From the NCBI GenBank assembly GCA_017311315.1, contig CM029654.1:27818778-27882777 (forward strand): DNA of 64,000 bases, written 5' to 3'. This DNA is from Dendrocalamus latiflorus. Lineage: Eukaryota; Streptophyta; Magnoliopsida; Poales; Poaceae. Shown here in pieces: positions 11,776-23,095 of this stretch. Made by a program: the position numbers and the translations under genes. A model generated the notes under the pieces. It ran no database searches. It was not told the origin of the DNA and saw nothing but the letters and a program-made list of their open reading frames with translations. How positions within the stretch are numbered: position 1 is the first letter of the stretch; every line of letters starts with the position of its first letter.

Positions 11776-13074
11776 TTGTTGAAATATGAACACAACACAG
11801 AAAGACCTAGAGTACAATCATCACTCTATAATGCACCTGCACTTTTTTTGTTGCCTTTTTAGGCCCCGCTCGGTTAGACTGAAAAGCTGTGGCTTATGGT
11901 TGAAATTGCACTATAGTGACTGAAATTTTACTGTAACTGAAGGTGGCTTATTTAGCGTAATTAAATTTAAAAAAAATTAAAAATATGTTAGCTTATTACG
12001 GATAACGCGAACGAATATGGGAAAAAAGAACCAGCAAAAAAACTCGAAAAAAGCCAAAAGCTCAGAAAATGACAAAATTTATGAATAGTGAAAAATAAAC
12101 CAGAAACTGAAATGAGCGGGGCCACAGGTCGCGCTTGGAACGTGGGATATTTCTTTTTCATTTCTCTATTTTCTTGTGAACTTTCCATACGGTCCAAACA
12201 GACCATGAAGGAAGAAATAAGAGTACGAAAATTTTACTGGAATAATTGTGGGCAGAAATTACGTCTCTATGGCTAATTTGTACCGGTAACTCGTTAATCG
12301 TAGCTTGCTAGCGCCTCCCTCCTTTACCGGGCAAAAGCGTGTGGACGGACGGCGACCCTGGCCGGCCAGCCGGCCGGCCGGCGTCAATTCCGGCAGCCAA
12401 ATAAAGACTTGGGGTTTCGAACTTATCTCACGCCCACACGTACGAGTCCGAGCTCCGATCGACATGATGTCTGAACAATCGTCAAGCGTGCGTGTGTACC
12501 TGATGTCTATCTCGAGTCTCCTTGGGTGCAACGCATCTGATCTTTGACCATTCGACGAGAACTGCGTTACTATCGATCGAAGCACAAGTTGCTTATTACT
12601 ACTATTAAGCACGGCGTGAACAATGCCTGACGTGCACCGCACGTTTATTCAGCGCTAAAAGCACGAGCTCTTTCGAACAAGCTAGCTAGCTCCTAGCTAG
12701 ATCATGCATGCATGATCCGTCCATTTACTGTAGGATGAAAACACCAGCTGCGACATTTTCTTCTTCCTGCTAACTGTCGCTAGCAAGGCAGCCAAAACCA
12801 ATTAGGTCCGGGCCTCTGCATGCACCTCAGTTGCGACCACGTACGCCATGGCTCATCGGGTTGCCGTCGAGTGATAAAACCAGTGGCTTATGCATAACGA
12901 AAGTAGAGCGGTTGCTCATTGGAGAAAGCCACGTGGCAAATCCATACGAGGCATATATCTGACTGTCTTGTGCCAATCTAAATTCCATGCACAAATAGAC
13001 AAGAGATAAAGCGAAAATGTAAAATACATTGAAGGTGGTACCTTGCTAATGAACAATGCGACTGAGTACCTATA
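11776..13074. repeat. Duplicated segment, copy B
   Basis: This is the nearly continuous counterpart of copy A. It shares the left start TGTTGAAATATGAACACAAC (also at 2653) and the right end GAGTACCTATAGG (GAGTACCTGTAGG in copy A). It carries one private MITE (11862-12123). It preserves the pre-insertion sites for copy A's hAT-like element (about 11812), MITE cluster (about 12408) and solo LTR (12851-12855). No gene is recognised. It is rich in short palindromes such as GATCATGCATGCATGATC near 12701. Confidence 0.8.
11862..12123. mobile_element. MITE, TAAATTTAAAAA-core family, copy in segment B
   Basis: Perfect 10-base terminal inverted repeats GGCCCCGCTC / GAGCGGGGCC. The interior has the family core (GCGTAATTAAATTTAAAAAA, ATATGTTAGC, then an A-rich stretch). 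It is absent from copy A, where CCTTTTTAAGGTCACGC is continuous at about 4132-4148. The insertion therefore post-dates the duplication or was lost precisely from copy A. Confidence 0.75.
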
Positions 13075-13920
13075 GGACGGGTATGGCAACAGAGAGAGGT
13101 GAACAGTGCCTCTAAATTTTCCCTAAGTATTTTCCTAATCTTTACTCTAATAGCTATGAGAAACTATGAAGATCAAGAAGCCAAAAAATCAAAAAAAAAA
13201 TCTCAAAGCTATTGAAATTTTCAGCCTGTGAATAGTGATTTCAATACTATTTCAAATCCACAAAACTATATAACTTTTGATCTGTCGATCCAAAAGACTT
13301 GAAATTTGAACCAAAATTAATTCATAACCTTAAAAACCTATCTCAATCAAAAAACATAAAAGGACTTGAGAGAAATGGGATATTTTGATTCGTGAAACTC
13401 TATTGCAACAAAATCGGTCCAAAACTAAAATTTAAGCTAACTTTCAAGCCAAAACTTTAAATCACTTGAAATTTAGTATGCACCTTCTCTAAGATGTCAG
13501 AAACATATTTCAGTTAACAATCAAGAAAAATTGTTGCCAAAATTTTGATATTTTTCTATTTGAAGGTAAATTACACCAAAAACGGGTCAAAAACCACAAA
13601 CGGTAAATATGACTTGCTCATGGGTGAATGGTGGCCAAAATGACTCTAGATGTGTTCCCGCATGTCTCAGCAAGTAAGAACACCAAAGAAAACGAAATAG
13701 AAACAGCTAGATCAAGAAATCACTTGGAGAGGCCAAAAAAAGCAGAAACCAGGTTTCTTCATGAACCTGCCAACCAAGTGACTAGATGGGTGAAAATTGA
13801 TTTTTAGAGGTTATCTCTATCTCTTATACATCCTTGGCACAACAAGATCGAGAAAATGGAATAGAAGAGATCAAAACCAACCAAATCAAGAGCAAATCAA
13901 TCAAAACATGAAAGGTCCAT
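13072..13920 (-). mobile_element. Copia-type LTR, first part (interrupted)
   Basis: The start (AGGACGGGTATGGCAACAGA, then GGTGAACAGTGCCTC, then CTCTAATAGCTATGAGAAAC) parallels the right-end sequence of the minus-oriented LTRs at 10369 and 43445. The rest is AT-rich and non-coding. It is cut at 13920 by the large LTR element and seems to resume at 23844. The outer end was not determined. Confidence 0.5.
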
Positions 13921-14167
13921 TGTTGTAGGGGTGGCCCCCACCTAAACCCAGCAGGCCTGGTAGAATGTTGTAAGGCCCAGAATAGGCCATGTGTAATGAC
14001 ATAAGTGCCCCTGAGGGGATACTCAGATGTAAAGGTATAATTGTAAAAGCACTCCCCATGTGTATATATATGTGAATACAGGCCATGGGGGGACCCAGGC
14101 CATTACTATCACTTACTCCCGACTCTCCACCACCATCTCTCTCTCTGTTTGGTCTGTAGCCACAACA
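13921..14167 (+). repeat. 5' LTR (247 bp)
   Basis: It starts TGTTGTAGGGG and ends GCCACAACA. A TATA-like TGTATATATATG at 14061 is placed for transcription into the internal region. By eye there are five base differences and one missing G against the 3' LTR, about 2% divergence. Both LTRs share the CT-rich tail ACCATCTCTCTCTCTG. Confidence 0.92.
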
Positions 14168-14169
14168 GT

Positions 14170-14187
14170 TGGCGTCGTCCGTGGGGA
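14170..14187 (+). other. Primer-binding-site-like sequence
   Basis: TGGCGTCGTCCGTGGGGA begins two bases after the 5' LTR with the canonical TGG. It resembles the TGGCGCCGTTGCCGGGGA-type sites of plant Gypsy elements, complementary to the 3' end of a host tRNA. The tRNA species is not assigned. Confidence 0.6.
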
Positions 14188-14218
14188 GGACAGGAGCAAG
14201 CCTGAAGTCCGAAGAAGG

Positions 14219-16597
14219 ATGGCACCGAAAAAAGCTTCGTCGGCGGCGGCGAAGGGAAAAAAGGCGGCTGGGTCGGAGCGTCGCATGGGCACCAGGGCTT
14301 CGGCATCGGTTGCTGCGGGCGCGGACGACGACGCAGGCGCGGTGGTCGAGGACGTCGACGCTCGCGCTGTAACGACCGACCCCGCCACCGGCGCCGCGAC
14401 GGCCGACCCCGTCACCGGCGCTGCGACGACCGACCCCGCCACCGGCGCCGCGACGACCGACCCTGCCACCGGCGCCGCGACGGCCAACCCCGTCACCGGC
14501 GCTCCGACAACCAACCTCGCCGCCCTCGCCGCGACGCTCACCGGCAGCTCGGGAGCTCGCAAGACAATCGTACCTATGCCGACCCGTCCGCTGGGCGCGC
14601 CGGCGGCCCCGCCCACGCAGGCGGTGGAAAGTGCCCTGCTGGCAGCCCTCAAAGCGTTCCAGCAGGAGCTAGGGGATCTTCGTGGGGCTGTCCGCGACAT
14701 ACAAGAGGCTCGGAGCCAGCAGGCCGCGCCAGTGGTCGCGCCAGAGCCCACGCCGGAAAGGGCGGACAGCCGCGACGCCCCCACGTTCAGCCACGTGCCG
14801 CTGCGGCGCGTCGATCCGGAGTCCCCGCTTTCGGCAGGACTGCAGCAGGCGGCGTGGCCCGAAGACTTCAAGTTCCCCAGTGTCATCGAGTCGTACAAAG
14901 GCGATACGGACCCCCGCGAGTTAGTGCGCGTGTACGAAACCGCGATCGAAGCCGCGGGCGGAGATGACACCACAAAGGCGAAGGGCCTCCCCCTCGCGTT
15001 GCAAGGAATGGCGTTTTCCTAGTTTTTTACCATAGAGCCAAACTCCATCTACGCGTGGGGGCAGCTTCGCGACCGCCTTCACAACAACTTTCAAGGAAAC
15101 TATGTTGAGCGAGTCGACGCAGACCAGCTCTTTGCTGTGAAGCAGAAACCTTCGGAGAAGCTCCGAGACTACTTCAAGCGCTTCGCAAAGATACGATGCC
15201 AAGTCAAGGATGTCAACGAAACCACCGTTGTCAATGCATCCATACAGGGCCTCCGCCCGGGCCCCATGGCCGAATACAACGCAAGGAAGCCGATCAAGAC
15301 GGTGACAAAACTCTTTGACAAAATGGAGGAATACGCCAGGGCGGAAGAGGATGCACGACGAAGACAAGGTGACGACCCTGACACCAACCAGGCCGATGGC
15401 TCGGCGAAGACCGAAGACCCGCCGAGGGATGGTTCTGCGAAGGGAAAGCGCAAGCAGGAGTCACCGAAGGACGCGCCTGAAAGCAAGGACGCCCCGCACA
15501 GGGAGACGTCCGATAGGCCCAGGCGCGGCCAGCAGAAGTCGCGGCGAGGCCGGCAGGTCTTCGACATCGAAGGTGGCTCCGAAGAAACCACCCCCGCGGG
15601 TCATGGCGGTCGGGGGCGCCGAGGCTGGGGACGCGGCCGTGGCCGGGGCCGCGACGATAGAGGCCGTGGAGATTACGACGACCAACACCAGGGGCTGTGG
15701 TGCGCAGTCCACGGTCGCGGCAACCACGACACGCGCTCGTGCACCTCCATCGCGGCGCTCCGCGAAAGCGTTACCAGGGACAGGAACCAGGAGGCACGCC
15801 CGCCCGTGGTAGCCCACGTGCAGCACCCATACGAAGCCCCCATGCACATTCAGGCACAAGGGACGCAGCCCTACGAGGGCCCTCTGCGAATTCAGGCCCA
15901 TGTGCAGCAGCCTCAGGGGGGCCTCCTGCAGCTACAGGCTCTGGAGGCCGCCCACCGCAGGGTTATCAATGTCATCTCCGGAGGCTCCTCGCTGGAGTTC
16001 GCCTCGGCATGACAGCGGAAGGCCTACGTACGGAGGCTACACCACGTGGCGGCATACCCAGCGCAGGCACCGCCGGACTGGGCACAACACGAAGTCACGT
16101 TCACACCCGCCGACGCCCAAGGCGTGGAGCTCCCTCATCACGACCCCCTGGTCGTCCGGGTCGTCATAGCGGGATGCGATGTGGGACGCGCCCTAGTTGA
16201 CGGCGGCAGCTCCACGAACATCCTGTTCGCGGCAGCCTTCGACCAGATGGGGATCCCCCGAACCCGCCTCGGCCCATCGGGAGTCCCGCTGCAGGGATTC
16301 GGAGGACAACCTCTACGGGCGCTCGGCCAAATATGCCTACAGGTCTCCTTTGGCCAGGGCGACAATGCAAGGGTCGAAGACGCTACATTTGACGTCGTCG
16401 ATCTCCCATACCCTTACAATGCCATATTGGGGCGTCCAATCCTTAACTCCTTCGGGGCAGTACCGCATCACGGCTATTTATGCATGAAGCTCCCGGGACC
16501 GCGAGCCATCATTACCGTTCGTGGCAACCAAGACATGGCCCGGCGCATCGAGCATGGCACCAGATGTCCCCGGCGCGACGAACAGCGGCACACTTAG
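14219..16597 (+). pseudogene. Retrotransposon gag-aspartic protease, two in-frame stops
   Basis: One frame of 793 codons starts at the ATG at 14219 (MAPKKASSAAAKGKK). Features in order: a basic Lys/Ala N-terminus; an Ala/Thr/Pro low-complexity tract with a repeated TDPATGAA unit (about residues 57-97); a gag capsid-like domain from WPEDFKFPSVIESYKG (about residue 213) through VNASIQGLRPGP; an Arg/Gly-rich basic stretch; a zinc-knuckle-like CAVHGRGNHDTRSC at about 15701-15745; and a pepsin-like protease with active-site ALVDGGSSTNILF (about 16186-16224). Gag would form the particle and the protease process it. TAG at 15020-15022 replaces a probable Trp, and TGA at 16010-16012 a probable Arg; both fit single transitions. 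The frame is otherwise intact, so decay is recent. No polymerase follows. Confidence 0.88.
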
Positions 16598-16846
16598 GAT
16601 CGGCACCGCCGTGCGGGGACCCGCGACGTCATCCGGGGGCGGCTCGGCTAGCCCGGCAGGCAGCGCAATCACTAGAGGCTTCGGCCGCGCCGAACACAGA
16701 CGGTTGATACCCCCCCCCCCGCCATATGTAATCGCTCACCCGCGCAAACGGGAAGGTAATAAAGTTCCGTTTGTCGCCAATCTATTATCATTGGGCAAAA
16801 GTAGGCGGCGAGACCGCGCGGGGGCTTCGCCCACGCGCGTGCTCCT
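16598..16846. other. Short non-coding link between protease and repeats
   Basis: This GC-rich sequence after the protease stop includes a run of C at about 16711-16720. In related elements the reverse transcriptase would begin here; no such motif is visible. Confidence 0.6.
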
Positions 16847-17340
16847 GAGTATAAACCAAAGACGCATGTTCGCGTGTGCACTCTCCGTAGCCAGGGGTAC
16901 GGGTATGAGTATAAACCAAAGACGCACGTTCGCATGTGCACTCTCCGTCAAAGACACGGGCATGAGTATAAACAAAGACGCATGTTCGCGTGTGCACTCT
17001 CCGTAGCCAGGGGTACGGGTATGAGTATAAACCAAAGACGCATGTTCGCGTGTGCACTCTCCGTAGCCAGGGGTACGGGTATGAGTATAAACCAAAGACG
17101 CACGTTCGCGTGTGCACTCTCCATCAAAGACACGGGCATGAGTATAAACAAAGACGCATGTTCGCGTGTGCACTCTCCGTAGCCAGGGGTACGGGTATGA
17201 GTATAAACCAAAGACGCACGTTCGCGTGTGCACTCTCCGTCAAAGACACGGGCATGAGTATAAACAAAGACGCACGTTCGCGTGTGCACTCTCCGTTAAA
17301 GACACGGGCATGAGTATAAACAAAGACGTGTGGGGGGACG
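16847..17340 (+). repeat. Tandem array A (56-60 bp units)
   Basis: About eight direct repeats, each starting GAGTATAAAC(C)AAAGACG and containing TTCGCGTGTGCACTCTCC. Two unit types alternate: a 60-base form ending GTAGCCAGGGGTACGGGTAT and a 56-57-base form ending GTCAAAGACACGGGCAT. The units create long repetitive open frames on both strands, which are not genes. Confidence 0.9.
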
Positions 17341-17359
17341 CCTCTACACGCACTCCACG

Positions 17360-17815
17360 GAGTATAAATAAGACGCAGATGTTCTCCCTGCGCACTCTAC
17401 TGAGTATAAACAAGACGCGAACCCCGCGCACGCCAAGGACTTCGTCCCTGTGCGTACTCTCCGGAGTATAAAAATGACGTGGATGTTGACCCCACGCACT
17501 CCACGGAGTATAAATAAGACGCGGATGTTCTCCCTGCGCACTCTACTGCGTATAAACAAGACGCGAACCCCGCGCACGCCAGGGACTTCGTCCCTGTGCG
17601 TACTCTCCGGAGTATAAAAATGACGTGGATGTTGACCCCACGCACTCCACGGAGTATAAATAAGACGCGGATGTTCTCCCTGCGCACTCTACTGCGTATA
17701 AACAAGACGCGAACCCCGCGCACGTCGGGGACTTCGTCCCTGTGCGTACTCTCCGGAGTATAAAAATGACGTGGATGTTGACCCCACGCACTCTACGGAG
17801 TATAAATAGAGCGCG
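17360..17815 (+). repeat. Tandem array B (146 bp higher-order units)
   Basis: Three copies of a 146-base unit start at 17360, 17506 and 17652, with a fourth partial copy at 17798. Each contains three GAGTATAAA (or GCGTATAAA) sub-units and GCACTC motifs, so array B appears derived from the same ancestral sub-repeat as array A but amplified as a composite. Confidence 0.88.
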
Positions 17816-18030
17816 GGTGTTCTCTGTGCACCCCGCGGAACGCAAGGAGGGCATGGATGTCAATCGCGCAACACGGGAGGTGAACGCAAGGTGCGCCACC
17901 AAGTCCAATTCCAAGAACTCCAAGAGGGCGACATAGCGAGTCAGAAGCTGCCCCCAGGAAGGGCGCACGCGGAATGCGAGGTACACCAGAGGCTACCCCC
18001 GCCTTGAAAAGTGGGGGAGCGGAGCGCGCC

Positions 18031-18613
18031 AGTCTACGGACTTTAAACAGGCCGCAGTGCGGAGGTCCGCCTTCGCGCGCGGCAGTCTACGGACTTTAAA
18101 CAAGTCGTAGTGCGGGGGTCCGCCCTCGCACACGCCAGTTTACGGACTTTAAACAAGTCATAGTGCGGAGGTCCGCCTTCGCACACGCCAGTCTACGGAC
18201 TTTAAACAGGCCGTAGTGCGGAGGTCCGCCTTCGCGCGCGGCAGTCTACGAACTTTAAACAAGTCGTAGTGCGGGGGTCCGCCCTCGCACACGCCAGTCT
18301 ACGGACTTTAAACAAGTCGTAGTGCGGAGGTCCGCCTTCGCACACGCCAGTCTACGGACTTTAAACAGGCCGTAGTGCGGAGGTCCGCCTTCGCGCGCGG
18401 CAGTCTACGGACTTTAAACAAGTCGTAGTGCGGGGGTCTGCCCTCACACACGCCAGTCTACGGACTTTAAACAAGTCGTAGTGCGGAGGTCCGCCTTCGC
18501 ACACGCCAGTCTACGGACTTTAAACAGGTCGCAGTGCGGGGGTCCGCCTTCGCATGCGCCAGTCTACGGACTCTAAACAAGTCGTACCGGTGAGGTTCGC
18601 CTCCGCACGCGGC
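18031..18613 (+). repeat. Tandem array C (11 units of 53 bp)
   Basis: Units start AGTCTACGGACTTTAAACA at exact 53-base spacing from 18031 to 18561. Each continues as a GTAGTGCGGAGGTCCGCC-type hairpin-capable stretch. Sub-variants (GCGCGCGGC and CACACGCC endings) alternate in blocks, indicating amplification of multi-unit blocks. Confidence 0.9.
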
Positions 18614-19158
18614 CTGACCGCCCGAAGCACAGCGCGCAGCGCACATCCTAGTGAACAGATGTATACATCGGGAACATTTTACAAGTACAAAGGCCCGCCA
18701 GTATATCTGCCGCCCTAAGCCACTATTCGGCAGGCTCGTCCTTAACACGCGCTAAGGTCGGGACCTTGCCTGAGGAGGGTCAGCCCGCCCAAAAATTCAG
18801 CGACTCCTCGGCCCTTTGCCAGCGTCGAAGGTGCCGCCGGGTTGCAAGGCCGGACGGAAGCAGTCGTCCCCAGCAAGGAAGCTGCCCGGGGCACAGGTCA
18901 AAATGGTCAGTTCGCAGAACAAGCGCGCGTTTTATTCACAAAAAGGGGCGGACATTACAACACACGCCTACACCTAGCCACCCCGGTGTCGCACCTGTGA
19001 ATTCTCGGCGTCTTCGGAGGTCCCGTCGCCATCCTCGTGGCGTCGGGGGACCCCGTCCAGAAACCGGCCGAGGCTCCCCTCCCCGTAAAGGGACTTCCGG
19101 AGCTCGACCTGTGCGGCGGCCACTCCAGCGTAGTCCCAGATCCACTCGTAGAAGTGCT
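18614..19158. other. Link between array C and the antisense gene
   Basis: GC-rich sequence with open frames on both strands but no recognised domain. It would form the 3' untranslated side of the antisense gene. Confidence 0.5.
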
Positions 19159-22052
19159 TTATGGCGCGACGAACGGCGCGGACGGCGCCGGAATTACTCC
19201 AGCCCCGCCAGGCATCTCCAGCTGGGGGTCCTCCAGCTCGGCGATGTGCGTGCAGCCACGGTGCTGTAGGAGCGCGCATACCATGCACGACGCCACGTAG
19301 GCACAGTGGTCGCCAAAGTTCGTCGCGGCACCACGCGCAACATCGGCGGCATCTTTGACCCAGCGAAGGGTCCGCGACAGCTCCACCGGGCCGAAGGTAT
19401 GGTCTGGCACTTTGGCCACAAGCCCTTGGAGGTGGCTCTCCAGCGCTTGCATGGCATCCCATGCAACCACCAAAGCCTCGCCAAGCGTCCGGTCACGCTC
19501 CGCTAGAGTTAAGGTGAGTTCGCCTTTCTCCTTTTCTAGCGAGGCGACCTGTTGTAGAAGGCCATCCCGCTCCGCCGCGAACTCCCGGCGCATCACCTCC
19601 ACGGCCGACTCCCGCGCCGAAGCGGCAAGCCCCTCGGCGTGCGCCTTCGCCAGCTGATGGATGCGGGCATCCTGGGCGGAACGGGCCCTCGTGGCTTCGC
19701 GCAGCCCCTGCTCGGCGACCCGCAGCCTATCTTCGAGCGCCCTTCGCACATGAACATAGGCCATTTGTAGGGCCTGCCCCTGCACCAGTGTCTGTAGGGC
19801 GAAACGACTTAGCAAAGTTCAGCATGGCCAAGCATTGTCGCATAAGTAGGAACTTACCCTCACCCCCGACACCTCGAAGGCGTCCCCGAGGCGCTCCACC
19901 CCGTAGGTATGAAGCGCCTGCTGGCTGACGCTGGTGGCAGCGTCATCTATGATCCCATGCCACGCCCTCAGCGTCTCAGACGGGGGAACGAAGTCCGCGG
20001 GACCCGGGCGCATGACGTTCGTACCCCCAGCGCCAGGACCTCCGTGTCCCGGCAAAGGCTCCTCCTCCGGAATAAGTGACGCTGCAGACAGGCACGCAGG
20101 TGAGCACCGCAGGACGCAACGAAAACACCAGGGAAGCCAAGCCACCTTTCCTTCGGTAGCGGAAGGAGGGCTCCGGGGGCCAGCCCCCCTAGCGGTGGCG
20201 CAAGCGCCCGCAGACGGCACGGTCCCACCGAGAACAGAAGCCTCCGCGTTAAAGGTCGGCGCCGACCGTTCCTGCACAGCGGACGGCGCGGCCTGGAGGG
20301 CAGAGGAAGCGCGCGCCGCAGGAATCTCGGCATATGCATCGGAGTCCCACAATTTCCCGATGCCCGTCGCTACGACGAATCCCCTCGACGTCCGGTGGAG
20401 CTCCGGCCGCAAACATGGCCGCTTAGCCGGAGCAAGGGGCGACGACGCCACTCCAGCAGCCGCCGCCGGAGAGGCCCCCACGACTGTCGCACCCGGGGGC
20501 GAAGACCCCGCGACTATAGCATCCGGGGGCGAAGACCCCGCCGTGGCAACCTCTGTGGGGGGCACCCCGGCTCCGGCGGAGGGCGTTTCCGGCACTACGG
20601 TGGCCGCGGCCGAAGGTATCACCTCAGCACCGCGGGTCCCCTCGGATCCTGCCTCGACGACCGCCACGGGTGACGAGACTTCTCCTCTCCGGCTGCTCGT
20701 GGCGGGCCCACCATCCGGGGCACCCGCCGAAGATCTGTCGCCCCCGGCGTCTGCGCCATCCAAGCCGGAGTCGGCGTACCTCGCCGAATCCTACTCGGCG
20801 TCCGCCGCGCCATCAAAAGCGCCAGCAGCGGCACTGGCAGCTGCTACGCCAAGCACGACAGACGCTCCACCTCGGCCCCTCTTGCGAGATGGCGCCTTCC
20901 TCCTTGTCGCTCCGTCGTCTTGATGCGGCAAGGCCGGTTCAGCACGCTCCGGCACGACAAGGCCCAGGGCCTCGCACACGTGGTTTATCCGCCCCAGCCT
21001 CGCCTCGGCGATAGTGGACGCGCGCTGCTCGTGCTCCCTGCCGGTATACGGCCGCAGCCTCCAAGCGAACCCCTAAAGCAAAGCAGGAGATAAGATCAGC
21101 CTATAACGCGTTTTGCGCGAGCAAAGGGGAGACGCGGTTGAGGCTTACGAAGACCGGAGGGTGCCGGCAGTGAGCTGACCCACGGCGAAACATTGTCATC
21201 TCGACGCTTCTCGGTGGCAAGGCGCCAGTCGCGGGCGAGCGGCGCCACACCGTACATCACGTACTCCTCGGCGAGGTCGCGCGTGTTAAAGCGGGCGGCC
21301 ATGCCTACGAGCCGCCGGGCCCTCTGCCTGTCCTCGTCGTCGAGCGTCCGGCCGGGCGAGGTCTTGAATGCGATCGACCGGCCCGTGCACTCAAATCCCC
21401 TCCCGCTCTCCACACGGTGGTAGAACCACCGCTTCATCCAGTTAGACTCCCACTTCCCGCGAGTGGAGTTCGCAGGGAAGAGCTTGCCGCAAGTTGACCG
21501 AAGAATAAAGGTGACGCTGCCGAAGCTCGACAGCGTCCTGTCCTTCCGATCCTTCGGCTGGCACCGTGCCTCGTGCAGGTAGGCGAACAACGAAGCGCTG
21601 GGCCAGCACGCTCCCAAGCGCAAGGCCCAACTGTACACCGTGAGCCGGGCCACAGCGTTCGGAGTCAGTTGCGCCAGCTCCAGCCCGAAGGTCCGCAGCA
21701 CGTCGCCCACGATCGCCGCCGCCGGGATGCGGAGCCCCGCGTCGAAAAAGGCAACGAATACGAGCGCCTCCGACCTCTCGGGGCGCGGTTCCACCTCATC
21801 GGCGGCGGGCAATCATACCGCCTGGCGCTCGGACAGCTTCCCGGCGCGCAGAAGCGCCCGGATTGTCTTCTCGGTCACGAGCGACGGGGCCAGCTCGCCG
21901 GAGAACGCGCCTTCCTTCTCCGCCGCCAGCCAACATTTGCCCGCCGCCGCCGGGTCGCGCTCGCTGAGCGAATACTTCACCTCTAGCGGCGAAGATCGCC
22001 GGCGAATGCCGCAGGCGCTAGCCGCCTGGCCATGCGTGCCACCAGATGCCAT
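19159..22052 (-). pseudogene. Antisense gene in the retroelement: gypsy-type transposon domain plus coiled coil
   Basis: Read right to left, the frame from the ATG at 22052 contains VTEKTIRALLRAGKLSERQ, then FVAFFDAGLRIPAAAIV, LELAQLTPNAVARL and WMKRWFYH. These match the plant 'putative gypsy type transposon' (transposase_28) domain as I know it. A TGA (21813-21815) breaks this frame. A probable intron with GTAAGC donor near 21147 and TTTAG acceptor near 21074 leads into GFAWRLRPYTGREHEQ and LGRINHVCEALGLVV, but the frame does not join cleanly. An Ala/Pro/Ser-rich low-complexity tract follows, with a TAG at 20791. An intron at 19857-19792 (GTAAGT..CTACAG) then joins in frame to a Leu/Ala/Glu-rich coiled coil (TLVQGQALQMAYVHV, SLEKEKGELTLTLAERD). 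Such genes recur in grass Gypsy-type elements; their function is unknown. Confidence 0.75.
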
Positions 22053-23095
22053 AGCTTCTCGCGAAAGGGGTATGGCGGCAAGAATACTCCGGGAGTATGG
22101 AAGGCAATGCAAGCAACAAGGGGGTGTACATCTGCGGGGGCGCGGTTACGAGGGCTATTTCAAGCCACCTCCCCCCTGAGGCCGAAGCATCGCGACTGTC
22201 CGCGTACCGGGCGCGACTACAGTCAGCCAAAGCGTCGCGACTGCGGTCGTACAAAGGCCCGTCCCGCACAATCCCCCATATCCGAAGACAAAGGGGCGCG
22301 ACCGCAGCGGCGAGGACCGTCAGAGCACGACGCTCCAATGCCACCCGTTCGAAGGGTAGGGGACGGAGCGCGCGCGCGCCTACTTCGGCTAGGCGCCAGC
22401 TCCGTTGCCACCCGTTCGACTTCAACTTGGCGCCAGCTCTGCTGCGTCGGCCTCGGCAGCCTAATACGGGCGAATCTCCGCTTTAAGCTGCGAAACGCCG
22501 CCACCCGCCTCGGCCCCGCGCCGGGGTGTAGCGGCAAGCCGCCGCGGGCCAGCCAACCCCAGCGGTCAAACCTTGCCATCCTCATGCGGGAGCACGACGC
22601 GCGCGTTGGACGCCGTCTTCTCGATCGCCACACCAACCTGGCCGCAGCCGTGGATTCGTCCTGGATCTTGGCTTCAAGGAGCGGACCCGCGCGCACAACC
22701 TCGCCCGTTGGCACCTCCCTCACATGGCAAAAGCAAAGATCATGTCACGCAAAGTTTGGCTTGTTCTCCTTAACAGGCCACCTTCAGTGCATGACGGGCT
22801 CCATCAGGAACCCCGACTGAAGGTAGGTCTGTTTAGGAGAACAGGGCAAACCTTGCCGCCGTATGCAGAAACGCAGAGCAAGGGTGGGAAGCGTGGCTGG
22901 CTAACAGACGCTAACCAAGCTCCCAAGAAAAATGGACCTCCATCTGTACATCAACATCCCCCAAGCCGCTCAGCGTCGCTAGGGAATGTCGATGCACGGA
23001 AGGGGCCCGTTTTAGGGGAGCAGCTCCTATCCAAGGACACGATACAGGAACAACGCCGCACCAGCGCCGTACATATATACCCCACCAGCGGGGAG
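22053..23095. other. GC-rich leader side of the antisense gene
   Basis: No recognised coding domain. A TATATA core at 23071-23079 could be read on either strand; on the minus strand it would be an upstream promoter for the antisense gene. That is speculative. Confidence 0.35.

Noticed and set aside
14113..14973. 286-codon minus-strand frame opposite gag
   Set aside because: Mirror of a GC-rich coding region; Ala/Ser low complexity and no domain. The plus-strand gag is clearly the real one.
16672..17986. Several overlapping repeat-containing frames on both strands, and a CRISPR-like look to the arrays
   Set aside because: The units are tandem direct repeats without unique spacers in a plant retroelement; frames are by-products of the unit lengths.
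19934..20923. 329-codon plus-strand frame opposite the antisense gene
   Set aside because: Pro/Ala/Ser-rich complement of the low-complexity region; the minus strand has the splice site and the coiled-coil continuation.
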